A DNA stretch of 64,000 nucleotides from Azolla caroliniana. Its lineage: Eukaryota; Polypodiophyta. A program made the translations under genes and the position numbers. Below, in pieces: positions 22,238 to 33,383 of the stretch (position 1 is its first letter; each line of letters opens with the position of its first letter). The notes below the pieces were generated by a model. That model saw nothing but the letters and a program-made list of their open reading frames with translations, was not told where the DNA came from and made no database searches. The stretch is from NCBI GenBank assembly GCA_043228905.1, contig JBHGNT010000017.1, positions 4,836,001 to 4,900,000 on the forward strand, in the 5' to 3' direction.

Positions 22238-22665
22238 TAGATGGATGCATGTCAATTGGTAAGGTTGCCCAATGGAGACTAAGAGGTTATGGGTTCAATC
22301 CCTACATTCCACAATGGCATCTAGTAAATTAAGAGATATTATTCTATGAAGTAATAGAGGTGAGGAAATTGGGTTTCGAACCCAATACGCAGTGCACCCT
22401 ATTTCTAGATGGATGCGGCTCAATTGGTAAGGCTGCCAAATGGAGACTAGGAGGTTATGGGTTCAATCCCGACATTCTACAATGGCATCTAGTAAATTAA
22501 GAGATATGTATGAAGTAATAGAGGTGAGGAAATTGGGTTTTGAACCCAAGACGTAGTGCACCCTATTTCTAGATGGATGCAGCTTAGTTGGTAAGGTTTC
22601 CCAATCAAGACTTAGTGCACCCTAGTGTAATAACATACCACTAGGGTAAGCTAATTACAATATAG
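22238..22665 (+). mobile_element. Tandem array of tRNA-derived SINE-like units (family 1)
   Basis: Three head-to-tail units begin with tagatggatgc at 22238, 22406 and 22570. The first two are 168 and 164 bases and about 88 percent alike; the third is shortened and ends in ctaattac. Each full unit has an A-box-like element (for example ggctcaattgg, about 22417-22427) and a perfect B box (GGTTCAATCCC, about 22460-22470) about 33 bases apart. Near its end it has a second B-box-like palindrome (gggtttcgaaccc). A related single copy is at 2482-2620. Confidence 0.7.
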
Positions 22666-23786
22666 AGTGTTTGTGTGCGCGCGTATGTGAAAGGTCAATA
22701 AGTTGGAGCCCAAATCCATTTGTACCCTTTGGATGGAGGTAGTGCCTCGGGTTGAGTTAAATTTCACACACTATGGTAAAGGAGGAGGAGAACCATTGTA
22801 TCATTAGTGAGAGTCTACCATAGGTAGATGGAGGGAAGGAGATAAAATAATACTTACATGTTAACCACGCTATAAAATGTTGCATGTCCTTTGTCATCGT
22901 GCACATGCCCCCTATCAAATTCTTTGCTTAAACTAAGTTTGTGTGTTGCAACTTAAACTATGTTGCTTTGCTTTAGTTCTCAAACATTAGATGTCGTGTT
23001 CAATAAACATTTTGTCACTTTTTAATGATGTTGCATTTTGCTCTCAAGCGTTAGATGTCGTGTTTAATACACATTTTGTCACTTTTTGAAGTTAACGCTA
23101 GCAATTTGCTCTTAAAAGATTAGCTTCACAAAGTTGACTTACTTCCATGATTCAAGGGGTCGAAATAGTAGCATTGGTTTGCATGTCAAAACTATATGAG
23201 AGTTTTTACAAGAAGACCACATATAAAATTATCATTCTTGAGAAGAGAACACCATGCATGAGCTATAGAACCCATAACCAATGTTACATGAGAGAGTCGT
23301 GTACACTAGCAGAGAGGGTTGTTATCGCATGGTTTTGAGCATGGAACGTATAAATCAAGGCAATACTATGACATGTAGATGTACTTAATGCAACTCTTAT
23401 TGTTTTGTGTCTCTTCTCTTGATCAAATACACATTGTGGAGGCTAGGGGTATTGATTCAATATCAAATGAGCCTATTAATATAATATATGAAAAATATTA
23501 TATTATCAAATATTCACTTTGTTGCCAAAATATTTAAATAGAGGTTTATTAGGATGTGGCATTACACATTCCTTTTGACTAAACAAGGTTTTCAAACCTG
23601 TTTTACCAAAAACACATATGAACACTTGGGTGAACAAAATTAAACAAACAATGAGGTTATTGATTAAGGAGATCATTTCAAAAACATCTATAAGAAAGTC
23701 AGGAACGTGTCTTTTGCCTTGTCTCTTCTTATGATAAAAAATCAAGTTTTAGAAGAAAAAAATATGTGGTTCTGAAATGTATGGAG
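22666..23786. other. Gene-free DNA
   Basis: AT-rich DNA with a partly repeated segment: the text 'ttagatgtcgtgtt-aata-acattttgtcactttttga' occurs at about 22986-23023 and 23050-23085. No gene or transposon domain is recognised. Confidence 0.55.
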
Positions 23787-23918
23787 ATATTAATAGGAAA
23801 TTGGTAAATTCACAGTTTTTTCTGTATTTTCACAGTTTTTTTTTTGAGTTAATTACAAATGATAGCCAGATTCCATCCCCCCAAAAAAACTGTGAATATA
23901 CCAATTTCCTATTAATAT
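23787..23918. mobile_element. Foldback / MITE-like inverted repeat
   Basis: The left arm 23787-23820 (atattaataggaaattggta and on) and the right arm 23883-23918 are reverse complements over about 34 bases with one or two mismatches. They flank about 60 bases. The whole 132-bp unit could form a long hairpin and resembles a small non-autonomous DNA element, though no target duplication is obvious. Confidence 0.65.
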
Positions 23919-25700
23919 TGGTTAATTTGCTAGCCATTGAATGGGTAATTGGTTTCGAAGCAGAGATTTGTTAAACTTCAGAAAACTTGAAATAAGCAAA
24001 AGAGTAAAGTGATTATAAATTAGAATTTCAATGAGGATCTTGCATTTGGGCACTCATAAAGTGTAATAGCAACAAAAGCCTTCGTCATAGTTAGGGTCAC
24101 AAATGCTTTGTTAATATTACAAATTGAAACACTAAGGATAAACGATGAATATTTAGATAAAGAAATAATGGTTTAAAGGGGCTTGACCACACCAACCACC
24201 CCCAAGTTAAGGATAAGAGATGAACACAAAATGTCATTAGTGTCCTATAACACTAAATATTAATTTATGTTATATCTTTCATGTTGAGACGAATGGATCC
24301 AAAATAAGAGAGCTTTGTCGCACCAATAGAGTTTCGACAACATCTCAAGACTACTTGAGGTAGAGCATGCTTTTATGCCAATCATAATATGCATCCTTGT
24401 TATTAAGCTTCTTCTAAAGGAATATATTGTCTTTGTTGGAAGTGATCCTTGGTTATTCAAAACTGAACTAGTTGTTGTATTCATACCATAAGTGATTTGC
24501 AATTCTATTTGCTCGAAGTATAGGTATATCTTTTTGGATTGCTATCCCTAACATTTTACCCCTGGGTTTGCTAATGGTTAAATATGTTATCCCAAGTATT
24601 GTTCGTAACACTCGTAAAAAGTTTTTGCATATACCACCATATTCCAAATCTTTATCTACACGAACTAGTGTAGACATTTCGCAAGTGTGCTATATTAGTC
24701 TCACACTAGTCTAGACATTTCACAATCTTGTAGAATATTGGTTCATTTATCTACCATCTCGATCTTCCTTTTGGTGTTGACATTCATAACTATGTTTCAC
24801 AGTAGTTGCTTGAAATAACTTCTTGGTTTTAATGATAACACAATAACCATAAAAGTCTGGTTATTCACAAGTATTTACCTTCTAAACCTCATTTTTGTGA
24901 AAGGAGTCATGATGATTGAACTAAACATTTGAGATCTAGAGAAATTTGAAAATTCTAAATTAGATGATTAGATCAAAATGTGTGTAATGTCACTTGGAGA
25001 AAGAGCACATTCTTAAAGCTAACTTCCATCATATTGATTTGTCATTACAATTGTGCAATGTTTTGGAAACAGGAAATGCACATTTCAGGCATAACCTTGG
25101 GACCAATAAAGCTAATTTTAATGGTTTAAGGGTAGGATAATTAGGAGACCTCTTATCCTAGGACTTGGGACAAATCCATAAAGGCCTACAACACATGGGA
25201 ACAATTGGTAGTCTTGAACCTAAGACATTGGGTTATATAAAGGGGACTAGCTACTCCTTTCATTGTAACATCTTGAGAATTTATGAAGCCTCTATTGGTA
25301 AGGCAAGCTCTCCTCTCTTTGGGTATGTCTTCCTCGATATCCAAGGCATAATGTAATTTATATGGGTCAATAATGATAATTTATGTTATACCTTGGATGT
25401 TGAGATGGGCATATCCAAAAGAAGAGAGATTTGTCTCACCAATGGAGTCTTGACAACACTTTCGAAATTGCATGTTTTCCGTTTTAGGAGAGGGAAGCAT
25501 GTGTCGAAGTAGATCGATACACTATATGTAAGAGGTAAATAAACAACGAGCTACCTTCGATTGCGAACACTTAATCAAGCTATTTCTATGCCACCGAGAT
25601 GGCCATAACCTATTGTTTTTTCCCATGCTTGACATGTTCTTTCACATTAAAAAAGAAAAGGAAGGAAGCGACAGGAGTTGTCGATGGCGGTTAGTCCCTC
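23919..25700. other. Gene-free DNA between the foldback element and the SNRNP25-like gene
   Basis: Apart from the diverged direct repeats at 24258 and 25375, I see only short open frames and AT-rich sequence, and no recognised domain or RNA gene. Confidence 0.5.
24258..24370 (+). repeat. Diverged direct repeat, copy 1 (copy 2 at about 25375-25490)
   Basis: About 85-110 bases (atttatgttatatctttcatgttgagacg and on, through gagagctttgtcgcacc) recur at 25375-25490 at roughly 75-80 percent identity, same orientation, about 1.1 kb apart. The pair could be ends or internal parts of an old element. The DNA between has no recognisable coding content. Confidence 0.6.
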
Positions 25701-26164
25701 CTTCAGACACCGACATAAAGAAAGGAGAGAATCTATGAGCCACCATATGAGTGGGGCTATATGTATATATTAGGTAGATTTAAAGAGGAGGCCGCGTGGG
25801 CCCCGGTCCAGCCCGACGAGGGAGTCATTGACAAAACCTTGGGACTTCACACGCACGAGAGTCTTGTCAGGCCTCCTACAAACATTTTGTGTGTTCCTTC
25901 CTTTATTCACTTGTTTGTGTGGTCTCTTTTGCTCCTGCAGTTCCACTCAATTCATTCATGGATATGGATTTGGGTATGAAATGGAGATGGACTTAAAGAA
26001 CAGAAAAGGAAACCAAAACAGAACGGAAAACAGAAAGAGTAAATAAATAAAAACACAAACAGAGGTCAAAAAATCCCTGACGTCCAAAAAAAAACGGAAC
26101 AAAAGAAAACGTTAAAAGCAGAAGACGGAACCAATTTCATTCAATTCGTTCATTCATTTGCTTT

Positions 26165-26876
26165 TTGCTTTTTTCTACTTCTCCAATTTTATGCTATTCT
26201 TCCATTTCTTTATTTGCAAATCTCTGGTGCTTCATCTTCATCTTCATCTTCATCTTCGTCTTCGTCTTCGTCATTCGCCATTCGTCATTCGTCATTCACC
26301 TTCTGCAGACTTTGAATCCTGCCTCGACCCGTACTAATGAATCGAGACGATGGTGTAGAGCTTCTGCCATGGCCTACACCTTCTTCTTCTTCTTCTTCTT
26401 CTTCCTCATCGATCTTCCTGTCTCCTGTCTCATCAATCCGTTGATTTTTGGCTCCCTTTCGACTCCCCACAGCTGCACCTTCTTCTCCCTCCTGGACTTC
26501 ATCTCACAGGTAATTTCTCTCCGCGGCTCTCAAACGTCTTCGCATTATCTTAGGTTTTTCTTGTCTTGTCTCTTCTCTTGTGCTATATCTTTGTCTCCTC
26601 TTCTGCTTCATCATCATCACAAACGTATCTCTGTTTTTTAGGTGACATTTCTCCGCTCCGAGCTAAAGTAGCCTTCCGCATTTCGGAGGTCGCTCTATTC
26701 CTGTATTTGCAGGCTTTCTGAGGTAAGCTTCATGCGTTAGAAATTGTTTTTACGTTTTACAAGGTAAGCTTTATGTGCGAGTCTGAAGTTGTATTTGCGA
26801 GAGCTTTACAGTTTCCTGGCTCTAAGTTCTTTCATCAGACTTATATGACAAGTTTCTGCTTATGATTTTGTTTCAG
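26165..26876 (+). promoter_or_regulatory. Pyrimidine-rich 5' leader region of the SNRNP25-like gene
   Basis: Runs of cttcat/cttcgt (26231-26275) and ttc (26378-26407) lie on the sense strand. Donor-like sites (cacag/gtaatt near 26510) and an acceptor (ttttgtttcag ending 26876), eleven bases before the ATG at 26887, suggest one or more 5'UTR introns. An open frame through this stretch is Phe/Ser-rich and looks like a by-product of the repeats. Confidence 0.5.
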
Positions 26877-26886
26877 AGGAGTCGTT

Positions 26887-27881
26887 ATGATGGAGCTAGC
26901 CAAGCTTGTTTGCGGAGGGAAAGTGGAACAGTATCAGAGGATAAAATGTGCGAATGTTGAGTTTGTAAGCTTTTCCGATGACGAAGTAGATGAAAAACGA
27001 GAAGAAACAGAGATAGGAGAAGAACATGCTTCTCTTATTGTCAAGGGAAATAATAGAGAAATAGAGTTACAGGACATGTCTGAGATGAGAACAGTTAGGA
27101 CGCAGAAGATTTCAACCTTTACTCGTAAATCTTCACCACTGCATTCTAAAGAGACGATAGAACTATGCATCCACAAGATGGACAACACTTCATTCAGTAT
27201 GCTTTCTCTTTCATATATTAGCGTCCAAGACATATCCTTTAAAGTTCTTCCCTTAGTAAATACTATTTTTACACAGCCAGCTTATGCCTCCTTTTATCTT
27301 GTAGCTCTAGAAGTATCAAAGAAAGCTACAGTTCTTGGTCTGAAAAACGCTTTACAGAAAAAGTTTGAAATGTGTGGATGTCAGATTTCATGGTAGGATA
27401 TATCAATTGCTCACCCTTTTCGCTGATTTTATTATCATTTTCCTTTCCTTCTTTTACTTTTCATTGTTTTTGGTGTTTCTCATTGTTTATTTTGAGGATC
27501 TTCTGTATGCTTGATACAAAGAGTTTTCTTTTGCGTATGGTTAAATTTAATAATCTTATTTTGATGCATCTTCCGTCAGGCCACATGTTTGGGGAAATTT
27601 CTGCTTGACCTTCAATAATCAAAAGCTTCTTGATAACACTATTTCTTTGCAGATGCTAGGTATTGCCAATTCAGATGAGGTACATTTCATTCCTCACATT
27701 CAATGTTTATTTGTTAGCATCTCTCTGATTAATGAGAAGTATTGTTTGTTAATTGATTTCTGTGCTAAAGTTTTTGTTACGGTAAAATGTTCAGCTATAT
27801 TTTGTCAGGCATGTCACTCTACCAAGCCAGTCAGATAGGCGAAGTGGTTTTTTCAAAAGCATAAGGAGAAATTCTGCATAG
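26887..27881 (+). CDS. SNRNP25-type ubiquitin-like domain protein, four exons
   Basis: Exons are 26887-27196, 27305-27392, 27580-27679 and 27795-27881, giving 194 residues with matching phases. The first 90 residues are acidic and low in conservation. From about residue 92 comes a ubiquitin-like fold of the U11/U12 snRNP 25 kDa type, with the segments IELCIHKMDNTSFTLEVSKK, QISWPHVWGNFCLTFNN and ELYFVRHV in order. In flowering plants this domain occurs in the minor-spliceosome U11/U12-25K protein and in a set of uncharacterised cytosolic or nuclear relatives. ISWPHVWG plus a FVRHV end resembles the latter more. Intron 1 (27197-27304) has no in-frame stop, so a longer unspliced reading exists, but splicing restores the family alignment. 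The tail (SDRRSGFFKSIRRNSA) is basic. Confidence 0.85.
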
Positions 27882-29559
27882 TATTTGATCAGTGATGAGG
27901 TCATTCTGCCATGACTGAACAGCTTGAGTACAATGTCTTATGTGCAGTGGGGAGAAGTAGAGGGAATGGTGTTTATATGATGTGTACGATACATAATTCT
28001 AGATAATTCTTTCTGATTCCTTATCTGATTTTCCTTCAGTATTCGAGCATTTTCGTTGTTGCTGTCAGTTTGATAAGCAATGTGATAAACCGAACATACA
28101 TACTACAGAGTGCAAAAATGTAAAGTCAATGAAGCCATCATTTCTAAAAGGAAATTGTTGCTTGAAAGGTATTACATAGCAATATCATATACAAGTGGTT
28201 GAATTCTTTATTGGAGAAAGCATGTGTGAGTGAAGGTTTCATGTACCAAATTTCATTCCAGTGTACACTGTCTGCCCAAGAGAGACTTTTGCTGGTTACA
28301 GTGAGAATATCATTAAGTGGCATCACATGACAAATATCCCACATGAGATAAATGACCTCATTGATGCCTTCTTCCTGATGTGATACCTCTCAGATTGATA
28401 TTCTTCCTTTTTGTTTTTTTATTTCTAACAATGACTGGATTGTTTTAACTATGTGCGTCGTGAACAGCAGATGCCAAGGTAACTTGGCAACGCCAATAAA
28501 GTCTACTTTCAACAAATTATTTGTCACGTGATTTCAGAATAGTAGATAGGTTTTTGTGTAGTGAAGGAATTCCTTTTCCACCTCTTTGTTGGTGGTAATC
28601 GAGCTTCCTTTGTCATAGAGAATCTCCAACTAGACATTGAGATTGTTGTCTTTTGTAAATTGGGCATACGTGTATTGAATCCAATTTGGTTCTCTATTAT
28701 AACTAACTTCATATGCTTGCCCTAAAGATTGTGAAGAGAGAGAGAGAGATTGAATTATCATCTTTGGAGGTCAAATATGACCTATGGGACCAAAAATATT
28801 ACATTTCACATGGTACATGTGAATGTGTGTAGCAACTCTTGATGTTCAAGAACTCTACCAATGAATGGTTGTGAGAGAAATTCGTGTATTTTGTGTGTAT
28901 GAGAGAGAGAGAGAGCGAGCGAGAGAGAGAGAGAGACACACACACACACATGTTATGTTGCATAAAATGGTGTGTCAAATGATCAAGTGGTCATAGATTA
29001 CACACAAATGGTCATGAATTCATTATGGTGTAGTTAGATTTGAAGAAAGCTTATGCTATTTGTTTCTCAATTAATTCATACAATGGGTTTCAGACCATAT
29101 AGGTAGGTCTCATTATGTATTTTTATTAGGGCAAGATGTAATGTCTTGAGTACTACAAACAATAAGATTGAATTGTAAAAGATAACAAAATGATACGTAA
29201 ATAAGAGATTGATCATGTATTAACAATAAGAACATGATATACAACAATATGTTGAAGATTAGCTTTGAATCAAAATGGTTCATCAAGATTAGAACACAAA
29301 GCATATGCCACTTGGCAATCATGCATGAATGTGTGAGGTGACAACATTTCATAATATATGTATCTAAGTAATATACAGAAAGTAACAACAATGTAATGTG
29401 ACATATATCATAATGTTTAAGATTACATATATTCTTTGAAAAAGTCATGGGTTTAAATCCTTCTCATGACATTGCAGTTTTGCTACATGTTCATATTATG
29501 TACCACATGTTCTCCCTTATATTTTTATTAGGGTAAGAACTTACAAGAAATGAATGTTT
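27882..29559. other. 3' flank and gene-free DNA
   Basis: Probable 3'UTR of the SNRNP25-like gene up to about 28100. Short GA runs (28734-28750) and a GA-then-CA microsatellite (28902-28949) follow. No gene is recognised. Confidence 0.55.
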
Positions 29560-30190
29560 GGAGTAATGCTTAATGATGGAGTTACATAAGATATTGGCCC
29601 CACAATATCCATTCTTCAAGGATACCCACTTAGCTCATTGTTGTTTGCAATTGTTATCGATCACTTGTTGGTGATGTTATGGAGGCTTGCAACTAATGAT
29701 GACGATGTAGGTCTACACCTTTAATCTATGAAACAATTTGTAGGCCAAGCTTCCGCAAATAATTCTTTCGTGTTTTTACGAGCCTCGTGTGAGAATCTTG
29801 AGAAGGGGATGCTGGCATAGGACCAATTTGCCATGGCATCTAGATTGCATTATTGCCATGTACTCAATCTTGACCCTTTCATGTATGTCTTAAAGTTGTA
29901 CAATGCATAATGGAACCTATGACATTATATTACATTACTTGATATTGCCACCATGGACAAAGAAGGTTATGCATTTCATTTTGCAATCTCTTTGATATTT
30001 GTTGTATAGAAAGACAACTAAGATGGGGATCACATGGGTTGTATGGAACCATCTAACAACCCCAAAATGTTTGGGGGGAGTTGCAATATTGGACCTATCT
30101 ATGCATATGATGGCTCATGGATTTTCTTTATAGCAAGACACGTGTTCACAATGACAACCATGGATGTGTATTGTCTAATGGGGAATAACA
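29560..30190 (+). mobile_element. Decayed LINE reverse-transcriptase fragment
   Basis: Plus-strand reading at 29614-29670 gives LQGYPLSSLLFAIVIDH, matching the RT motif (QGxPLSPxLF) of non-LTR elements. At about 30030-30110 the reading WNHLTTPKMFGGVAILDL matches the downstream 'W..L..P...GG.G..DL' element of the same polyproteins. Stops and frame changes lie between. The piece is a relic; its ends are not defined. Confidence 0.6.
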
Positions 30191-33100
30191 TATGGGGGGA
30201 CAACGATTAAGGCACCATAGTGGCAATTACTTGACGAAAGTATTCTAATTAAAATTCATTTTTCATTATGTGTTCAACATGTGGTTGTGTCAGAATGCAG
30301 TCATGTTTCACTTCCTCTAGTAAAGTATGAAACCATTTTCTAACTTGATCGTCTAAAGTCAGTCCATAAAGACCTTCATGTTAGTCACTATTAGTTCACA
30401 TGCTCTTACTACTTGTTTAAACCTCTTTATATGGTTGTGCTCATTGGCAAGTTAGGACCATATTACTAGATTGAGCTACCTTGCCTTGCTCATTCGCGAT
30501 GCCTGTCGAAAGGTTGGATAACCATGTTGTTAATAATTAGATAATTAACTAAGGGTTAATCAGTGTCTAATTATGTGAGTAGTTAATCATGTATGTGATT
30601 AAGCAACGAAAGATTATGTGATGTGTGTGTGTATGTGAGATTGAAAGAGAGAGATGAAGTTACACTTATGAACAATAAAATAAATGGGGGATGATTAACA
30701 AGAGTGTAGCTAGATAACCAAGCTCTCTATATTAATAAGCATCATCAAGTTACAGAACTACCCACAATGAGGTTTATATAGATCTCATGTGTAGGAGTGC
30801 ACATGTGTGAGGAGAATATAGGTACAAGGATGTAAGTCCTATATTAAATGTACATGGGAGTGGAGGATCTAGAATGTATCCCACTTAAGTACAAAGTCCT
30901 ATTTAAGGTTTTAAGGTCAACGCACTAACTAGGTTCTATTTATGTACCTACTACCAAGTTACATAAGTGACAAAATATCTAAACCTAGTTGAGCTTGCTC
31001 AACACATGTTTTGTTGTTGCATTTGATTACTTGAGCCATTGCAGCTACACACGAGTAAATGGTTTGATATAAAGTCCCTCTATCAAGATTTACTTCTTTT
31101 TCTTTTATTAACGTAAACTTATTTATAAATGGCTTGTGACAATTTAGGTTCTTGGTTTGTAGGTTGTGGATTGTTCTACCTCTAAGCGTTACTTCTTTGA
31201 GGAGCTTGCATTGGATTAGTATTGCTTGGTTGTAACTCCTCACAACTTGGCACAAAATAGGGTTTGCCTATTTGTTTTTCTTTGGATAACTCTCTTTGTT
31301 GTAACCTACTTAAAGACTATTCTATTGATGTTAGTTCTATTGTGAACTTTGCTCTAGAGCTCTTTGCAAATCAAGTTAGATGTTCGTAGCCTCAAGAGAT
31401 TATCAAAAGCTCAACCAATTAATTACAAGCATTTATTGAGTCCATGACAACTATGCCAAATGCTACACGTTTTCGTGACTAACAACCTTCTCTCTCACGT
31501 TAGATCGCTTTTCGAGATCGAGCAAACATTTACCCTCTTGTTGGGGAAGTAGGTAAAGGTTTGGTGTCAATCCACCATTGCGCATATTAACGAGTCACAT
31601 AACTTCCTATGTAACATTTAGTCTTAACCCTAACACAAATATGTTGGATGAGAACAAGCTAACCAACTTAACTTAAACCTTAGTCATGCACAAGTCAAAC
31701 AGAAATGTAAAGAAAAACATTAAGAAATCACAAAAGCAAATGGTACCAACTGACTTCTTCTATTCCTCGACCTCTACAAATGCATTTCCACTCTAGCTTC
31801 CGACGATCTTAATACAATGATTAAGGAAGGGTAAATAGAGAGATTAAGACTTTTGGAAGATTTGGGTGCTCTAGGTTAAAAGAGAGATTTGTGCATTGAG
31901 CTAATGAGCTTATCTCTAGCGTAATTAACTCCGTCCATGTATGATTATGTGTATGCTCATTGTTTTGGTCGTCGACACAAAGGGGTGGAATGGCTATTGC
32001 CAACACATTGACAATACGAATGCGAATACGAATACAACTAACAGTATTCGTTTATTTGAAAAAAAAATCGTTTATTTCAATGCTAGCTAGTGTGAGCGAG
32101 CAACACCGAATCAGTGAGCGAAGAGGTCAACCGTTGCACCCTGCATCTTGTGCGTGATGCTTACACCCTCGCCTCCCCTTGGATCCTGTTATTGGCCTGC
32201 AAATTAGGGTTTCAGCTGAAAACCCAAACTCCAGTCGAAACCCTAATAAATTAATTATTCGTGAATTAATTAATGTTTTAGTAAATTAATTCATTATTAG
32301 TGAATTGAATTAATTTTTTAGTAAATTAATTCATTATTAGTGAATTAATTCATATTTTAATTCCTGAAACCCTAATTTTGACTGAAATTAGGAACCCTAA
32401 TTAATTAATATTTTAGTAAATTAATTCATTATTAGTGAATTAATTTATATTTTAGTGAATTAAATTTGTTTTTTTAATAAATTAAATAATTTTTATTATG
32501 TAAATTCAAAACAAATGGTTCTGAGTCGGGTCTTGGGGTCATTTTGTATTCTCAAATATTGCGAATATTACAGATGGAGAATATCACAAATATATCATGC
32601 ATGGGTCAATCTATGGCTATTGGAGGCATGCAAATGCCCCACAAAAAATTGAAATTTTACACACTTTTGTCACTAGCTTATTTATTTATCACCCCTTTGG
32701 GGAATTTCCTTGGACAGAAGCTACATGAAGATGAGCCAAACCATCACGACATAACATGCTACCGCTGGAAATCAAAACCCAAAGCTCCCTTGTTACCATA
32801 AAAACAGTGACTGATCACATAGCTTGCAGACTGGAGATTTGACCAAATGCATATTGCCATATTCATAATCACTACTCACTTTCAAAGGCATATATGCGAA
32901 TCTTTCTTTATGGTGTATATACAGATAGATCCTTTTGTCTTCCTTACGAGCTTAATCTTGTACGTAAGCACAATTCACTGGGGATATCCTCTCGAAATGG
33001 ACCAGTTTAGATAGGTCTTAGGGGTTATTGGAACTCAAATTTCCCATCCCAATCATTGTCAAGTTATCCCCTTGTAATCAACCTGTTAAGGGTTAAGGAT

Positions 33101-33383
33101 CAGCTTTAGGGGGGGAGGGAACTCAAATTCCCAATCATCTTCAATATATTGTCTTGCAACAATCCACTTTATAGAGTCTAGGATTTATGGACATGAAGAT
33201 ACCTATCACCATTGAGTTATCATCTTGTAATCAACTGGTTTAGGGTTTCTAGGTTGAATGGTAGGGGATTAAGCACATGGCAAATTGGAAGTTAAAATCA
33301 TCAATCGAGAATTCGAGATTTCTTCACTCCGAATATCTATGCTCCATATCGCTCTTCCAAGGAAGTTGCAAGTTTTTACTACT
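30191..33383. other. Gene-free AT-rich DNA with minisatellite
   Basis: No recognisable gene. The notable structure is an AT-rich tandem repeat at 32245-32490. The last 300 bases before 33384 are the expected 3' flank of the downstream minus-strand PPR gene. Confidence 0.55.
32245..32490. repeat. AT-rich minisatellite
   Basis: The unit 'ttttagtaaattaattcattattagtgaattaatt' appears at least three times with small changes (about 32276, 32320 and 32412) and shorter fragments between. Base content is almost wholly A and T. Two ccctaa words are embedded. Confidence 0.85.

Noticed and set aside
22406-22480. A functional tRNA gene
   Set aside because: A and B boxes are present but no cloverleaf or acceptor stem closes, and the units are repeated; it is tRNA-derived repeat DNA.
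26165-26641. 158-codon Phe/Ser-rich frame as an N-terminal part of the SNRNP25-like protein
   Set aside because: It is built on CTT/TTC runs, ends in a stop, and is separated from the coding ATG by splice-like sites; it is probably leader DNA.
27197-27304. Unspliced reading of the SNRNP25-like exon 1 through exon 2
   Set aside because: The extra 36 residues break the ubiquitin-like alignment, while gtatgc and ttgtag sites remove them exactly in frame.
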